Shown here one piece after another: positions 21,832 to 33,744 of a stretch of DNA of 64,000 nt. The position numbers and the translations under genes are program-made. The notes below the pieces were generated by a model, which saw nothing but the letters and a program-made list of their open reading frames with translations, ran no database searches and was not told the DNA's origin. This DNA comes from Cyanophora paradoxa (taxonomy: Eukaryota; Glaucocystophyceae; Cyanophorales; Cyanophoraceae). Location: positions 1 through 64,000 of the forward strand of contig QPMI01000201.1 in assembly GCA_004431415.1 (NCBI GenBank). The letters are read 5' to 3'. Within the stretch, counting starts at the first letter, position 1. Each line of letters begins with the position of its first letter.

Positions 21832-22975
21832 TTGCGCTCCAACAGCGAATCATGAAGTCCGCCTCCGCGCGCCCCGCCTATTGCCTATTGCAAGAAGATG
21901 GACGTCCTCTCGCAGTTCATGGCCTACCGCCGCCTCCCCGCCTCCCTCCAACAGCGCATCATGAAGTCCGTCCCCGCGAGATGATGTTCTGATGTTCTTC
22001 GCGGTCCTGGCAGCGGGGCAGCGGGCCTGGACGACCGGGAGATCCTGGGGACCTCCCGCCGCACCTGCAGAACGAGATCGCGCGGTACCTGAACCGGGAG
22101 ATCCTGCAGAAGGTCCCCTCTTCTCCAACGCCGACACCGGCTTCCTCTCCGAGCTCGTCACCCGCCTCAAGCCCCGCCTCTACGGCCCCGGCGAGTACAT
22201 CGTCCCGTCCGCCCCCGCCCCGCCCCGCCCCACTCGGGGCCGACGCGACGGGCCGCGGCAGCTACGGCGAGGTCGGGCGCGAGATGTTCTTCATCTCGCG
22301 GGGCGTCGTGGAGGTGTGCAGCGAGGACGGGCGGGTCGTCTTCAAGTGCATGGCGGACGGGGAGTACTTCGGGGAGATCGCCCTCCTCTACTCGGACAAG
22401 CGCACGGCGTCGGTGCGGGCCAAGGGCTACTGCGACCTCTTCACCCTCAACCGCGAGGACCTCGAGGGTGCGCCGCTCCACCCGCGCCGCCCCACCCCCA
22501 CCCCGCTCCCCGCCGAGGCCGCTCCTCGCAGCCGTCCTCGTCGACTACCCCGAAGTGCACGCCATGCTTCGCGAGGTCGCCCGGTCCGCCCCCCCGGGCC
22601 CCGCCCCGCCCGCCCCCGCGTCCCGGGGCACCCCGCGAGCGGGGCCGGGGCTTGCAGGTCGCGGATGACCGGCGGGCACGTGCCCCAAAAGAAGCCGGCG
22701 AGCGCGATCATGAACGGCAACACGGGCTCGGCGCGCTCGCAGATCCGCCGCACCTCCTCCGTCACTGCCATGGGCAACTCGGTCGGCCGCGGCACACTCT
22801 CCCGCTCCTCCTCCTTCGTGCGCCCGCCCTGCACGCCCCGGCCCCCAACACGGGCTCGGCGCGCTCGCAGATCCGCCGCACCTCCTCCGTCACAGCCATG
22901 GGCAACTCGGTCAGCCGCGGCACCCACTCCCGCTCCTCCATCGTGCGCTCGCCCTCCACGCCCCGCCCCGCCCGC
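21832..22975 (+). pseudogene. CNG channel fragment 2
   Basis: Repeats the joint and CNG fragment seen at 18067, up to about 22845. It has one-base losses in G or C runs (GCGGGCCTGG, CTGGGGACC and GGTCCCCTC) that break the frame. From 22847 to about 22970 a second, more diverged copy of the exon containing GSARSQIRRTSSVTAMGNS follows directly, so that exon is present twice here. There is no start codon and no transmembrane part. Confidence 0.82.
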
Positions 22976-24786
22976 ACGGAGCGCGGTCAGCCCAGGACCT
23001 GTTTACGGTGTTCGTTTGCCAGTCTTCTGTCCTGGGCCGTTTCTCGCACTCGCTGATTTGTATGACAGGCATGTCGGGCTTATGTCAGGCATACGTAGTT
23101 AAAAGATGATAGTTACCGTAGTAATGCAGCTGCTTCAGCGAGCGGCACCGATATCGGTGTGAGCGGCACCCACACGGGAAGGACCCCCTTCCCCTTTCCC
23201 CACTTGGGGGTGTTCGGGTGCCCACCCTAGGCAAAAATGAAATGTCCACACCTCCCAAAACCCAGGTTTTCTCGCCGGATCCTAGCAAGGCATGTCCCTA
23301 GGAGTCCGGAAACGTGGTCCGGGAGATCCGGGTCCCGTCGGGTCGACCAGGAATTCGAATGAGGAATAACACATTAAAAATATTTATGCAAAATGCAATC
23401 TAGAGCCTCACCAAGTTGCGGTATGTCAAGCGGACTGATGTCATAACATGTCATAACTGCGTACGAGTATGATGTCATAACATGTCATAACTGCGTACGC
23501 GTATGCCTTGCAGTGCACTTCGCTCGGCCCGACATCTTGTACCGGAACATGAATGAGTGCAGGAAGAGTGAGCGCCGATATCGATGGTTCTGACTGTCCC
23601 GCGCTCGCCGTCCGAAGATGCGACGCTCTTGCGCCGAAAGGTGCGCTCGCGCGCTGCCTGGCAATCTCGCGCCGGGCGCGCACAGAAGCCGACGCGTGTC
23701 GTCGAACAGCTTCTCTTGCGCAAAGTGCACAGCTAGATTCGATTTGTGCCGCGCTCCGCAGCAGACGGCGGGCGGCGGCGCGGCTCGCCGGGCGGGGCGG
23801 AGGCGCGGCGGGCGGCCGCGTGGCGCGGCGGGCGGGGTGGAGGCGCGGCGGGCGGCAGCGCGGCTCGCCGGGCGGGGCGGAGGCGCGGCGGGCGGCAGCG
23901 CGGCCTTCCTATCGGGGTGGAGGCGCGGCGGGCGGCCGCGCGGCTCGCCGGGCGGGGCGGAGGCGCGGCGGGCGGCCGCGCGGCTCGCCGGGCGGACGGA
24001 CGCGGGGCGGGCGGCCGCGCGGCTCCGGGAGGCACGGCGTGTGGCCGCGCGGCGCGCAGGGCAAAGTGTCCCATTCCCGCACAGCGGGTGGCCGGCCGCG
24101 TGGCGCGCAGGGCAAAGTGTCCCATTCCCGCACGGCTTCTTGATTCAGGTCTACGCCTAGCTATAGCGAGCATTTCAAAGTTTGCTGCAGCCTGCAGATG
24201 CTGTCTTTGTTGAATTAGACCACATGGCCACCTTGCACGAGCACCTCGTCGGGCGGGGCGAGCATTTCAAAGTTTGCTGCAGCCTGCAGATGCAGTCTTG
24301 CCACCTTTCACGAGCAGGGGGCGGGGGCGAGTCGAAGACCTAGAACTTAGTAACCTACCTGATTGACCTGCAAGTCCTCTTCTGGTCCCACGAGCTCGAT
24401 CGCGAGCCCGGCCGACCGTCCCGGCTGGCGACCTTTCCAGGGCCTGCTCATGATCAACCGTTAGAGGTCCTTAAAGCTTCCCCTCCAACAGGGGCAGTGC
24501 ATGCGCAACTGGAGTGTCCGTGTTCCGTTCATAGTTCATTCCCACAGTAAATTTACTACTAAGTTATACGGGCCAATAAAGCTTTTCAAGTTTTGAATGG
24601 GAATGGGATTGCGCACATAATATTCAAAGAAGTTCTGAGTCCATCCACTCTCGGGGCCTACGTATCTATCATAAGCTCCGGCCTGCCTAAATCATATGAA
24701 CGTAAGCTGCGTCGATTTAACTGATACACTAGCTAGCTACTCTGCTGCACTTCTCTATCCATACATTAATCCATAAACTATAGTTG
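22976..24786. other. Gene-free region between duplications
   Basis: No convincing coding sequence. It contains a 34-bp direct repeat (23437-23470 and 23471-23504), a 40-bp minisatellite (23779-24017), a duplicated block beginning GCGCGCAGGGCAAAGTGTCC (about 24052 and 24102) and a duplicated block beginning CGAGCATTTCAAAGTTTGCT (about 24167 and 24259). AT-rich sequence runs from 24500 to 24800. Long open frames over 23553-24213 are by-products of the GC-rich minisatellite. Confidence 0.6.
23779..24017. repeat. 40-bp GC-rich minisatellite, six units
   Basis: Units start at 23779, 23819, 23859, 23899, 23939 and 23979 (the last is 39 bp). The consensus begins GCGGCTCGCCGGGCGGGGCG and ends GAGGCGCGGCGGGCGGCCGC. 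Units 2 and 4 are variants. The period is not a multiple of three, so all frames stay open, and the G-rich plus strand could form quadruplexes. Confidence 0.9.
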
Positions 24787-27700
24787 TCAATAATAACGGG
24801 GGTCCTTGAAGGAGCCACTCGCTGCCGTTACAAGACGGCCATGCTCCGCACTTGAGGGCCACCAGGCGTGGGCCCCAAGGGCGGAGGTCCCATGCCCTGT
24901 GCGACGAGAGATCTCCTCCTGCCGGTCTTGTGTGTGAGCGGCCACAGGAGGGGCCGCGGGCAGGGCGTCTGACCTTTCTTCCGCGGCCTCGACCTGCTCG
25001 GTCTGCCACGTGGGGGACGAAAAGGCGAAGCCAGTCGCTGCACCGCCGCAGTCAGCGCCGCGGGGCGCGGGGGAGGAGCCGGGCGCACGGAAGGCCTGCT
25101 TGAGGGCGTTGGTGGAACGGGAGCGCCAGTACTTGACGGAGCGCACGGCCGTCACAGCGACGCCCCAGCGCGACCACGCCATAGCCGCCCGCATCGCCAC
25201 CCCCCCTCCGGCCCCGCCGCCCGCCACCGCCGCCGCCGGCGCGCGCCTCGGGAGGCGCTGCGCGCGAGGCAGAGCGCCCGAGGCCGGCACCGGAGGCCTC
25301 CATTGCGGCCTTGGCGGCGAGGAGCTCGGAGCTACGGCGCATGGTCGGGCCGGCGCTGCCGGCCTCCTCACCGCCCTCGCGCAGCGCGAGCCGCTGGAGC
25401 TCGCGGATGATCTCCAGGTACGTCGGGAAGTAGTTCGCGGTAATGCTGCGCGCACGCCCCGGACACGTCAGGCGCCGGCGCCGCAGAGCGAGGCAGATCA
25501 GAGCGCAGCAGAGGGGCACACTATTTGAAGCAGAAATCGGGAAGGTTGGCGACGACGGGGACGAGGAGGGCGCAGAGCCAGAAGGCTGCCGTCTTGAACA
25601 TTGCGTACGCGAGGAAGTAGAAGTCGGAGGAGATCTTGAGCATCGCCGAGTAGACGATGACGAAGAGGAACCAGAAGGCGACCGAGCCCCAGGTGAAGAG
25701 GTGGTTCAGCCACGTCCAGTGCCGCGTCTCCAGGCAGATCTTGTACGTCACCGTGAGCACCAGGCAGAAGTTGACGACAGTGCCCAGGTAGTAGAGGCCC
25801 CCGCCCGTGCCGTCCGGCAGCGGCGCGTCCTTGCCGACGGCCCCCACGCACATGAAGTAGACGACACAGGAGTGGGCGATGGCCTGGGCGAGCCAGACGG
25901 CCATGCGCTTGGCGTTAAAGTCCATGCCCCACTGGCCGGCGAGGTACAGCCGCGGGTTCTCCTCGCTGCTCGCCGCGCTGACGTCCTGGTCCAGGATCCC
26001 CACGAGGATGATGGGCGCCAGAGTGAAGCCGACGTTCCAGAAGGCCCCGAGCCACGACTCGAAGAGCGTCGTCCCCGACTTGCCGTTGTAGAAGCCGAAG
26101 TAGAAGAGCGTGAGGACGAACGAGATGTTCTTGTAGAAGCTGTACAGGATGACCTTGGAGACCCGCTTGTAGTTCCAGCGCCCGTGCACGAGGAGGAGCC
26201 GCTTGAGGAAGCGGAACTGGGCGATCGCGTAGTCCGCGGCACGCACCGCCTGCATGCCCTCCTTCCCCGAGATGCCGATCCCAATGTGGGCCTCCTGGAT
26301 CATGGTCACGTCGTTGGCGCCGTCGCCGATGGCGAGGGTCATGGGGGTCGGCTTGACGTTGTCCTTGACCATCTTGACGACCTGGGCCTTCTGCAGGGGC
26401 TCACGCGGCAGGCCACCACTGCCTTGCAGATTTTGCATATCGTCAGGAAGAGCTCCATGAGCTCCTTTTCCTCCATCACGAAGCGCAGCGCCTTGCCGTC
26501 CACGATCACCGCCAGGTTCTCGCTCTCGAACCCGATCAGCTCCTTGTACTGCTCCCGCTTCGAGAGCAGCGACTCCCGCACGTCCTTCTTCGTCTCCTCG
26601 CTGCGGGCGGGCGCGCGCCAGCGCCATCAGCGCAGCGGGGGAGCCGGCGGCGCGAAACGCACTTGATGACGATGAGAACCATCTTGTCGGTGAGGAGGCG
26701 GCAGGAGAAGCCGATGTTGATCGCCGTCTCCACCTTGTCGCCGGTGAGGACCCAGATCTTGATGCCGGCCGCTGCGAGCGTCGCGATCGCGTCCGGCACG
26801 CCCTCCTGCAACTTGTCCTCGATGGCGGTGGCCCCCACCAGGACGAGCTCCTTCTCGATGAGCTCGGCCGCCGCGTCGAGCTTGGCCTCGCGCCCATCGA
26901 GCGCCGTGGCGGCAGCGAGGAAGGTCCGGGACCACTCGTCGTACTCGGCCTGCGCGATCTCCCGCCGCCCGATCACGAGCGTCCGCAGGCCCTCCGTCGC
27001 GAAGTCGTTCAGATGCTCCAGCAGCGCCTCCTTGCCGGCGGCGGCGGCGTTCAGGCGTTCGAAGATGACGGTGTCGGCACCCTTGGTGTAGAGCACGATG
27101 CGGCCCTCCGGGGTGCGCACGATGACGGACATGCGCTTGCGGGCCGAATTAAACTCGCACGTCGCGAGCACCTCGTAGGTCTCCTCCCGCCCGAACACGG
27201 TGATGGTGACGGAGCGCGCCGTGCGGCCGCGGAAGCCGTAGCCGAGGCACTTGGCTGCTGTCACGAGGGCCCCCTCGTCGGGGCTCGACGCCTGGTACAC
27301 GATGTGTGCCGCGTCATGGCCCCGCTCCGGGATCACGGTGTGGCACACCGCCAGCGCACGCAGAAAGTCGTCGATTCTCTGCGCAAAGCGCCCCCGCTCG
27401 CCTCAGCGCCTTCCCGACGGCCCAAACCCCACGCCGGGGATGCGGCGGGGGCGCACAGCGGAGTTCTCGTGGCCCTCGCGGACGTGCCCGAGCAGCCGTG
27501 TGTCAGCGAAGTCGAACTGCGCGGCCACGCCGGCGTCAGAAGCTGCCTGGCCTCCACGGGGGGCGGGGGGCGGGGTGGGGCGTGCGCGCCTTGCCGGCGG
27601 GGTCCTGCTCGAAGACGGCGGCCCCCGCGGGGATGCGTTCGGCGCCCGGCACGGGGACCGTCGCGCGGCCCGGGAGAAGGCTGGAGCTGACAGGGGGCGG

Positions 27701-29651
27701 GCGGGCTGCTTGAGGAGGGGACCCTCGTCTTCGAGCTGCCCGTACGCGACGCCCCCAATCGAGCACTTCTTGAACTCCATCTCGTTGCGCGTAAGCGTCC
27801 CCGTCTTGTCCGAGAAGATGTAGCGGATCTGCCCGAGGTCCTCGTTGAGGTTCGACGTCCGCGCGCTCGCCGGCGTGTCGCTCTCGTCGTGATACATCGT
27901 CCCGTCGCTCTCCATGAGGCGCGCTTGGTAGATCTTCACCAGCTCCAGCGAGACGTACAGCGAGATCGGCACCAGGTTGTTGTACAGTATCAGGAACGTC
28001 ACCCAGCCCTGCAGGCCCCGCCCCCGCCCCGGCGTCGGCCGGGGTGCGGCGGAGGGGCAGGGGCGGGGAAGGGGCGGGGTTGCGCACGGCGGCCGACTCG
28101 CCGCCGGAGAGGCCGAAGAGGAAGGGGAGGTACCACGCGTTTCGGTTCGAGCCGGACCACGCCGCCCTGCGCGGCTCTCCTGTTCACGCCGGCCGAAGCC
28201 AAGGCGGGGGCGTCGGGCGGGGCGGGGGCGCGGCGCACCCGACGATGGTTGAGACAGTGCACATGAGGAGCAGCGTGACGAAGATGATGACGAGGAGCGC
28301 GTTCACCACCCGCTCGATGTTGCTCCGCTTGGACGGCGTCGCCCGCGCGTTCTGCATCAGCTTCGTCTCCTTCCCCGTGAAGACGACCAGGCCGTAGATC
28401 CAGGCCGTGTTCCGCAGCTGCGCGCCCCGCAGCGCAATCGACTTGACGTCGACGGGGATCTCATCGCGGGCCCCCTCGAGGGCCAACGTCCCCTCGAAGT
28501 TGTAGAGGCGGTTGTTCGGGAGCTCGTAGCGCAGGGAGCCCCGCAGCTTCGACGCCGTCGCCACTTCCGTGCACCTGCTCGTCGCGTCCAACGCCTGCCT
28601 GATTTTGAGGTTCGTCTCCCTGCGACCCGCAGCCGCGCTCAGAGGTCGCGGCGCCCCGCGCGCCCCGCCCCGCCCGCGGCAGCCGGCAGACCCGTCGAGG
28701 TTGGAGGTCTCGATGTAGCACATTCCCTGATCCTCGCTGGAGGAGACGATGATGAGGTCGGCGGGGAACTCGTCCCGGTTGGCGACGTGCACGATGTCCC
28801 CGACCTGCAGCTCCTTCCACCGCGCCTCCACGAATTGCCCGCCCCGCAGCACCTTCGCTTTGCTGTTGTTCACCGTGTGGTCCATCCGGTGCCGCTTCTG
28901 CGCGCCCCGCCCGCCCCGCTCGCTCGAGTCCCGCGCGGCCGGCGCGATGCGGCGCGGGCGGCCGGCGCACATAGTCCTCGAACGCCTCTTTCACCATCGT
29001 GGCTGCAAGGACCCCGCACAGCGGCAGCGCCGTGCTATACTTGTTCGTCGGCGACAGGTCTGTCGCAAGCTGCGCGGGGGAAAGGAGTGAGCGCCGCGGC
29101 AAGGAGTGGGCGGCGCTGCAGGCCTTCGTCTCGGCCGATAAAAAGAAACTAACCTGAAGAATGGAGATAATAAGGAAGTAGAAGTTCGCTATTCTCCGGA
29201 ACTGCCCAAAACAGAAACGTCAGCAGCGGGACCACAGGGCAAGAGCGAGAGAACGCGCGCCTGCTCGAACAAGTTTTTGGGCACAAAGTTCCATAGGGAG
29301 TACTTTGCAGTCTTCACGACGTTGGGCACGTACCTGCGTGGCGGCACCCGGCGAGCAAGGGTAGACGCGGTCAGTATTAGCTTCTCAGTGCGGCTCGTGC
29401 GCATGTATTGCGCACTTGAAGAGCTTGTTTTGCTCGAAGTCGTTCAGGTATGCTGTCCGGAACTGCCAAACTTGGTCAGGCGGACTGGTCCGGCCTCTAG
29501 GTGCGCGCCCCGGGGCGCATCAGACGCATACCTCTGCTTGCCCTGGTTTGCCAGCCTTAGCTTCTGCTCTTGCAGGGCCCGGCCGGCCTCCCCGCTCCGC
29601 ATCCGTCCCTGGCCCAGCTGGGGCAATCCTCGGAGCACCGGGTGGGGCCAT
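24787..29651 (-). CDS. P4-ATPase (phospholipid flippase), full-length copy 3
   Basis: Pumps phospholipid from the outer to the cytosolic leaflet. Exon 1 starts at 29651 ([15 protein letters not shown]). Cleanly phased introns then join [68 protein letters not shown] and VKEAFEDY. The actuator motif DGET spans an intron near 28650. Next come [24 protein letters not shown], the PISL-containing M4, DKTGT, KGAD, TGDK, GDGAND and the C-terminal helices. The last exons give [17 protein letters not shown] and a basic tail with [13 protein letters not shown]. The stop is uncertain; 24787 ends one open frame. One G is missing at 26396-26399 relative to copies 1 and 2, which as written breaks the frame at VACRVSP. 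If that is a sequencing error, this is the only intact copy. Confidence 0.85.
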
Positions 29652-30080
29652 GCTGCTGGGACTGCTGCCGATCTCCCGCCGTCTATGCTAACTCATCAGA
29701 TCGGCCTGAGACGGAGACAGAGACTGTTATTTGTCTCTAGTGCCAACTTATGCTCGCTGCGCTGGTCTGGAGCTCGCTTATATGAATGCGCGGCGTTGGT
29801 GGCCGGAGTTAGTTCAAAGCCACGCCTCAAGTGTGCCGACGACGAAGTCTAAGCTTGGCCGGGAGTAGCGACAATGAATCGTGTACTCCCCTGAACTCGC
29901 AAGTCGCAACTTCGATCAGATCGTCGCAAGCCTGAAGTCGGTCTCGCGTTCCGGCTCTGCTTTAGCACTATCGCGTCAACAGCAGTCCTGGCAGGAGAGC
30001 TTGCACCCTCTCTGACCGAGCGCGAAAACTGGCCCGCCGCGAGTAGCGAAGGGGCCGCGCCCCCGAATCTGACACTACCA
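29652..30080. other. Divergent intergenic region
   Basis: Between the flippase start and the start of the next plus-strand gene. It presumably carries both promoters. No specific motif is claimed. Confidence 0.4.
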
Positions 30081-33000
30081 ATGCGCGCCCATTCTGCCCA
30101 GCGACGACGCCCCACTTCGGCCCGCCCGCCGTCAACGGCGGAGTATGGAGCGGCCGAGTTCAGCGGGTTCAGCAGCCGGCCCGCCTCTGCTCTGGACCAC
30201 GCCGGGCCGTCGTCGACGTCGCAGATCGCAAATACTGCGTACCGTGGAATCACGAGGGTGGGCCGCAAGATGCGAGGCGAGGTTGAATGGGCCCTTGCAT
30301 CCGACGAGGAATTGCTGCACGCGGAGGAGCTCCGAGCCCAGAACCGCATCCTCAGGGAGGCCATCGTCCGCGCTTACAGGTCCGCTGGCCGCGACACGCG
30401 CGTCGGCCGGCGACCCGACCGCGGGGGGGTCGCAGGCAGCTGGAGTCGACGCGGATTGCGCGGGAGGAGATCAGCCAGCGGGTCTCGCAGGCGCTGGACT
30501 TCGTGTACTCTGCGAGGAAGGAGCACGACCTGCTGCTCGCCCGCATCCGCGAGGCCGCCGACCCCGAGGGCGCCGCCGCCGCCGCGCGCGCCATGCAGCG
30601 GCTCGGCCGCGGCTTCGAGCGCGCCTGGGACGGGCTCGTTGCCGCCGAGAAGGAACTCCGGCCCGGGGCGGAGCGGCCGCGCTGGGCCCGCGAAGGGGCC
30701 GAGGAGGAGACGCGGGCGCGGGAGGAGGGGCTATGGGCGGAGCGCGAGGCCGCCCTCCGCGAGCTCGAGCGCGCCAGCGCCGCCCACGCCGCGCCCGCCG
30801 AAGAGCGCCCCGCCCGCTCCCCCGACCCCTCCTCGCCCCCGTCATTCTCTCCCGTCCCCGCCCCGCCCGGCCCGCCTCTCCCCTCCCCCGGTCCTGTCAG
30901 CCCCACGCGAGACTCCGAGATGCTCCAATACTCCCAGCCCGCTCCGCCCCTGGACCCCGAGGTGCCCCTCCGCCCCCGCCCCCCTCCCCGCCTCTCGCCC
31001 CCCCCCCCCTCCCCCCCCCTCCCCCCTCACATCGCTCTGCGAGGCCAGGCCGGGCTTTCGCGCGGGCCGCAGCGACCGCAGACGGCTCCGGCGCGGCGTG
31101 CGGCGGCGGCGGCGGCGGCGCATCAGCCTGCGCAGCTTGCGGCGACGGGACGGGAGGAGGCGGGGGCGGCGGTCGAGGCGCGGCAGGCAGAGCTGCACGC
31201 GCGCATCGAGCGCCTCTCCGCCGCCATCGACGCCCTCGCCGGTGCCGTCCCCGCCGGCCCCCCGCATGGAGCGACCCTGCGCCGCCCGCCCCGCCCCGGT
31301 CTGTCCCGCCCCGCCCCGCCCCGCCCCGCCCCGCCGCTCCACGGACGCCGAACTCGGAGCGCAGGGTCGCTTCTCGGGCGAGCATGGGACGCCCCTCACC
31401 GTCAGCCGCCTTCGCGACAGCGCCGCGGCGGCCGCCGCCTCCTCCACTCGAGGCCCGCCGGCGGCCTCGCCGCGGGTCCGGCCGGCCACTGCGGCGCACC
31501 GGCACCCGGGAGGGAGCCCTCCTCGCCCGCGCACCCCCAGCCGCCCACCTTCGTCCGGAGCGGGCCGCGCGCCAACCCCGGCCCCGTGCGCCGGCCCGCC
31601 TTGCGAGGCTGCCTGGGGCCGGCGCGCCTCACGATCGCGCAGGCGTGGGGCGAGGCGGGGCGGGAGAGGGAGCCGTCTCCAGGGGGCGCCGGGCTTCCCT
31701 CGGTGGAGCCGCCGCGCCTCTCGCCGAGGGCGGAGCGGGCCGGCCGGCGGCGGCGGCGGCGCGCTTCGCGGACATGCGGGGCTCCTTCGTGGTGCCCACG
31801 CTGGCGTGCGCCCCGAAGAGCCCGAGCCCAGCCACTATGTCGACGCCACCGTCCGCCCCCCCCCCCCCCCCCCCCCCCGCCCCGCCCCGCCCGCTCCCGC
31901 GCCCCGCCTCACGCCCCGCCTCACGCCCCGCAGCGCCCCGCCTCCACACCGCCCGATCACGAGCCCGAGGACTCATGGCGGGAGCCGGCGTCGGCCCTGC
32001 GCCCGCCCCCGCCCCCCGTCTTCGGCGCGCCCTCGCCAGCCCCGAACGTCACCGACCCGTCCTGGAAACCGCCGGCCGACGCCGCCGGAATGGGAGGGAA
32101 CAGCGAGAGGAGAGCGCCGTCGGTGCGCCTTGGTCTCGCAGCTGCGGGGTTGCCGCGGGGGCTGACCGCAGCGCAGGCCGCCTCCATCGAGGACCTCGTT
32201 GCTCAGCTCGCCGCCGTCGGGGGCCCCGCCCCCGCCCCCGCCCCCGTCACCGTCCCCCCGCCCCGCGCCCCTTCCCCGCCCCCTCCGCGCGCCCCGTCGC
32301 CCCTTCCTCCCCGCGTTCCGTCGCTTCCGCCAGCTCCGGCGCCACAATCGCAGCCGGCGCCCGCCTCCGCCTCCGCGCCGCCACCGCCACCCCAAGGTGC
32401 CGGACCGCCCGCCTCTCCGCCTCCAGAACCCGCCCCGCCCGCCCTCGGGCCCGAGCATGCAGCCCCCACGGCGCCTAGCGAGCCGCCGCCGCCGTCGCCG
32501 CTAGCTCCGGTATCGGCTCCTGCTCCGGCAGCACGACCTCCGCCCCCGGATGCTCCGCCGCAGGCGGCGACTGCCTCTGCTCCTCCTCGACCCCCCTCCC
32601 CTCCGCCGCCCGCGCCGGCTCCAGCGCCGGCGGGTGAGCCGCCTGCGGCGGCGGCGGCGGCGATGGAGCGGGGGGCGGCGGCGGCGGCGGGTCGGGAGCT
32701 GCTCGCCACGGTCGCTCCACCAGCGCAGCCGGCGCACGGGCAGCCGATGAGCACGGAGCTTGTGCTGCTCGCGGCCACCGCCGCCCTCGCCGCCCTCTCC
32801 GCGCCCCACGGCGAGGACCCCGCCCCCGCCCCGCCCGCCCCGAGCTGCCGGGCCCGCCACCGCCCCTGCCACCGCCACCCCTGCGGTGGCGCCGGCCGCC
32901 CCCGCGGCCCGACGCCGGCCGCCCCCCGGCCCCGACGCTTGCTGCCCCCCCGGCCCCGACGCTTGCCGCGGCCTCGGCGCCGGGACCTGCTGCGGTGGCG

Positions 33001-33549
33001 TCCTCGACCGAGGGGCCCCCCGACGAGGAGAGCAAGCCGCCGGCCGCCGAGATACCTCTGCAGGCCGCCGAGTCCCCTCCGGCTGAGGCGGCGCCGCTCG
33101 CCCCGCCGGCTGCCAGCGAGGCGCCGCAGGCCCAGGCCGTACCGGCGCTGGTCGTCGGCAAGGCGACAGCCGGCGCGGCTGCGGCGGCGGCGGAGGAGCT
33201 CAAGGAAGCGCCGACCTCGTTCGAGACGCGACTGGAGGCGGCGCTTCGGCAGCTCGCGGCAGCCCCGCTCGTGATTGTCCCCGTGAGGGAGGCCGCTGGG
33301 GGCGCCGCCCCGCCCTCCGCCGACCCTCTAGAGGACTCGTTCGACCTGGAGGAGGTGCCGGCGCCAGCGGATGTGGCCGGCGCCGCCGCGGCGGCGGCGG
33401 CGGCGGCACTGGCGCGCAGCCTCGCCGTCTCGGCGGAGCGGGAAGCGGGGCGGGAGGAGGAGCATAGCGGGGGCCTCGGGGCGGGCCCCAACGCCTCCTC
33501 CAGCGTCTCCCTCCTCGAGGTCCCTGTCACCCCGCGCCGCCGCCTCTGA
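30081..33549 (+). CDS. Large coiled-coil, Ala/Pro-rich protein, unrecognised
   Basis: Exon 1 from 30081 contains SSTSQIANTAYRGITRVG and EELLHAEELRAQNRILREA. An intron of about 65 nt (YR|QLESTR, GT donor) leads to a helical segment with REEISQRVSQALDFVYSARK and LLLARIREAADPEG. Further Ala/Glu-rich helix includes AVEARQAELHARIERLSAAI. Later sequence is very Pro/Ala-rich. The C-terminus has DPLEDSFDLEEVPAPADV and ends SLLEVPVTPRRRL at 33549. The order (Ser-rich head, coiled coil, Pro-rich middle, acidic tail) suggests a cytoskeletal or scaffold protein, which is inference from composition. Several mid-gene joins, including poly-C tracts near 31007 and 31860, could not be fixed. Confidence 0.5.
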
Positions 33550-33744
33550 GTCGACACGAGGCCCCGGCAGCTCTTCCTTCCGCCGCCTCGTCGTTGCTCG
33601 CAAATACAGCTAAATAGGTTTACTGTTGCGCGACATTCATGCGGCGCGGCCTCGGGAAGGCCGGAAGATAAGAATGCAGCTACGAATACCTAGGGAGGGG
33701 GCTGCCCGTGGAAGGGGCAGCTCGGCCTGGGTCGCCGGCGCCGG

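Larger units (their letters stand above)
15818..22845. repeat. 3.77-kb tandem duplication of a flippase/CNG chimeric unit
   Basis: Unit 1 is 15818-19587 and unit 2 is 19588 to about 22845 (incomplete). Each holds a flippase segment (minus strand) followed by a CNG segment (plus strand). The internal flippase-to-CNG joint is identical in both (18066/18067 and 21831/21832), so it existed before the tandem duplication. At 19587/19588 the CNG coding sequence corresponding to about 12680 runs straight into flippase sequence corresponding to about 15818. This is a classic tandem-duplication joint, with only a short GCC overlap at the break. Confidence 0.85.

Noticed and set aside
23761-24134. CRISPR-like regular repeats
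   Set aside because: The units are directly adjacent 40-mers with no unique spacers, and the DNA is eukaryotic.
23553-24213. Long overlapping open frames on both strands
   Set aside because: They come from the stop-free 40-bp GC-rich minisatellite, stay open in every frame and have no protein-like composition.
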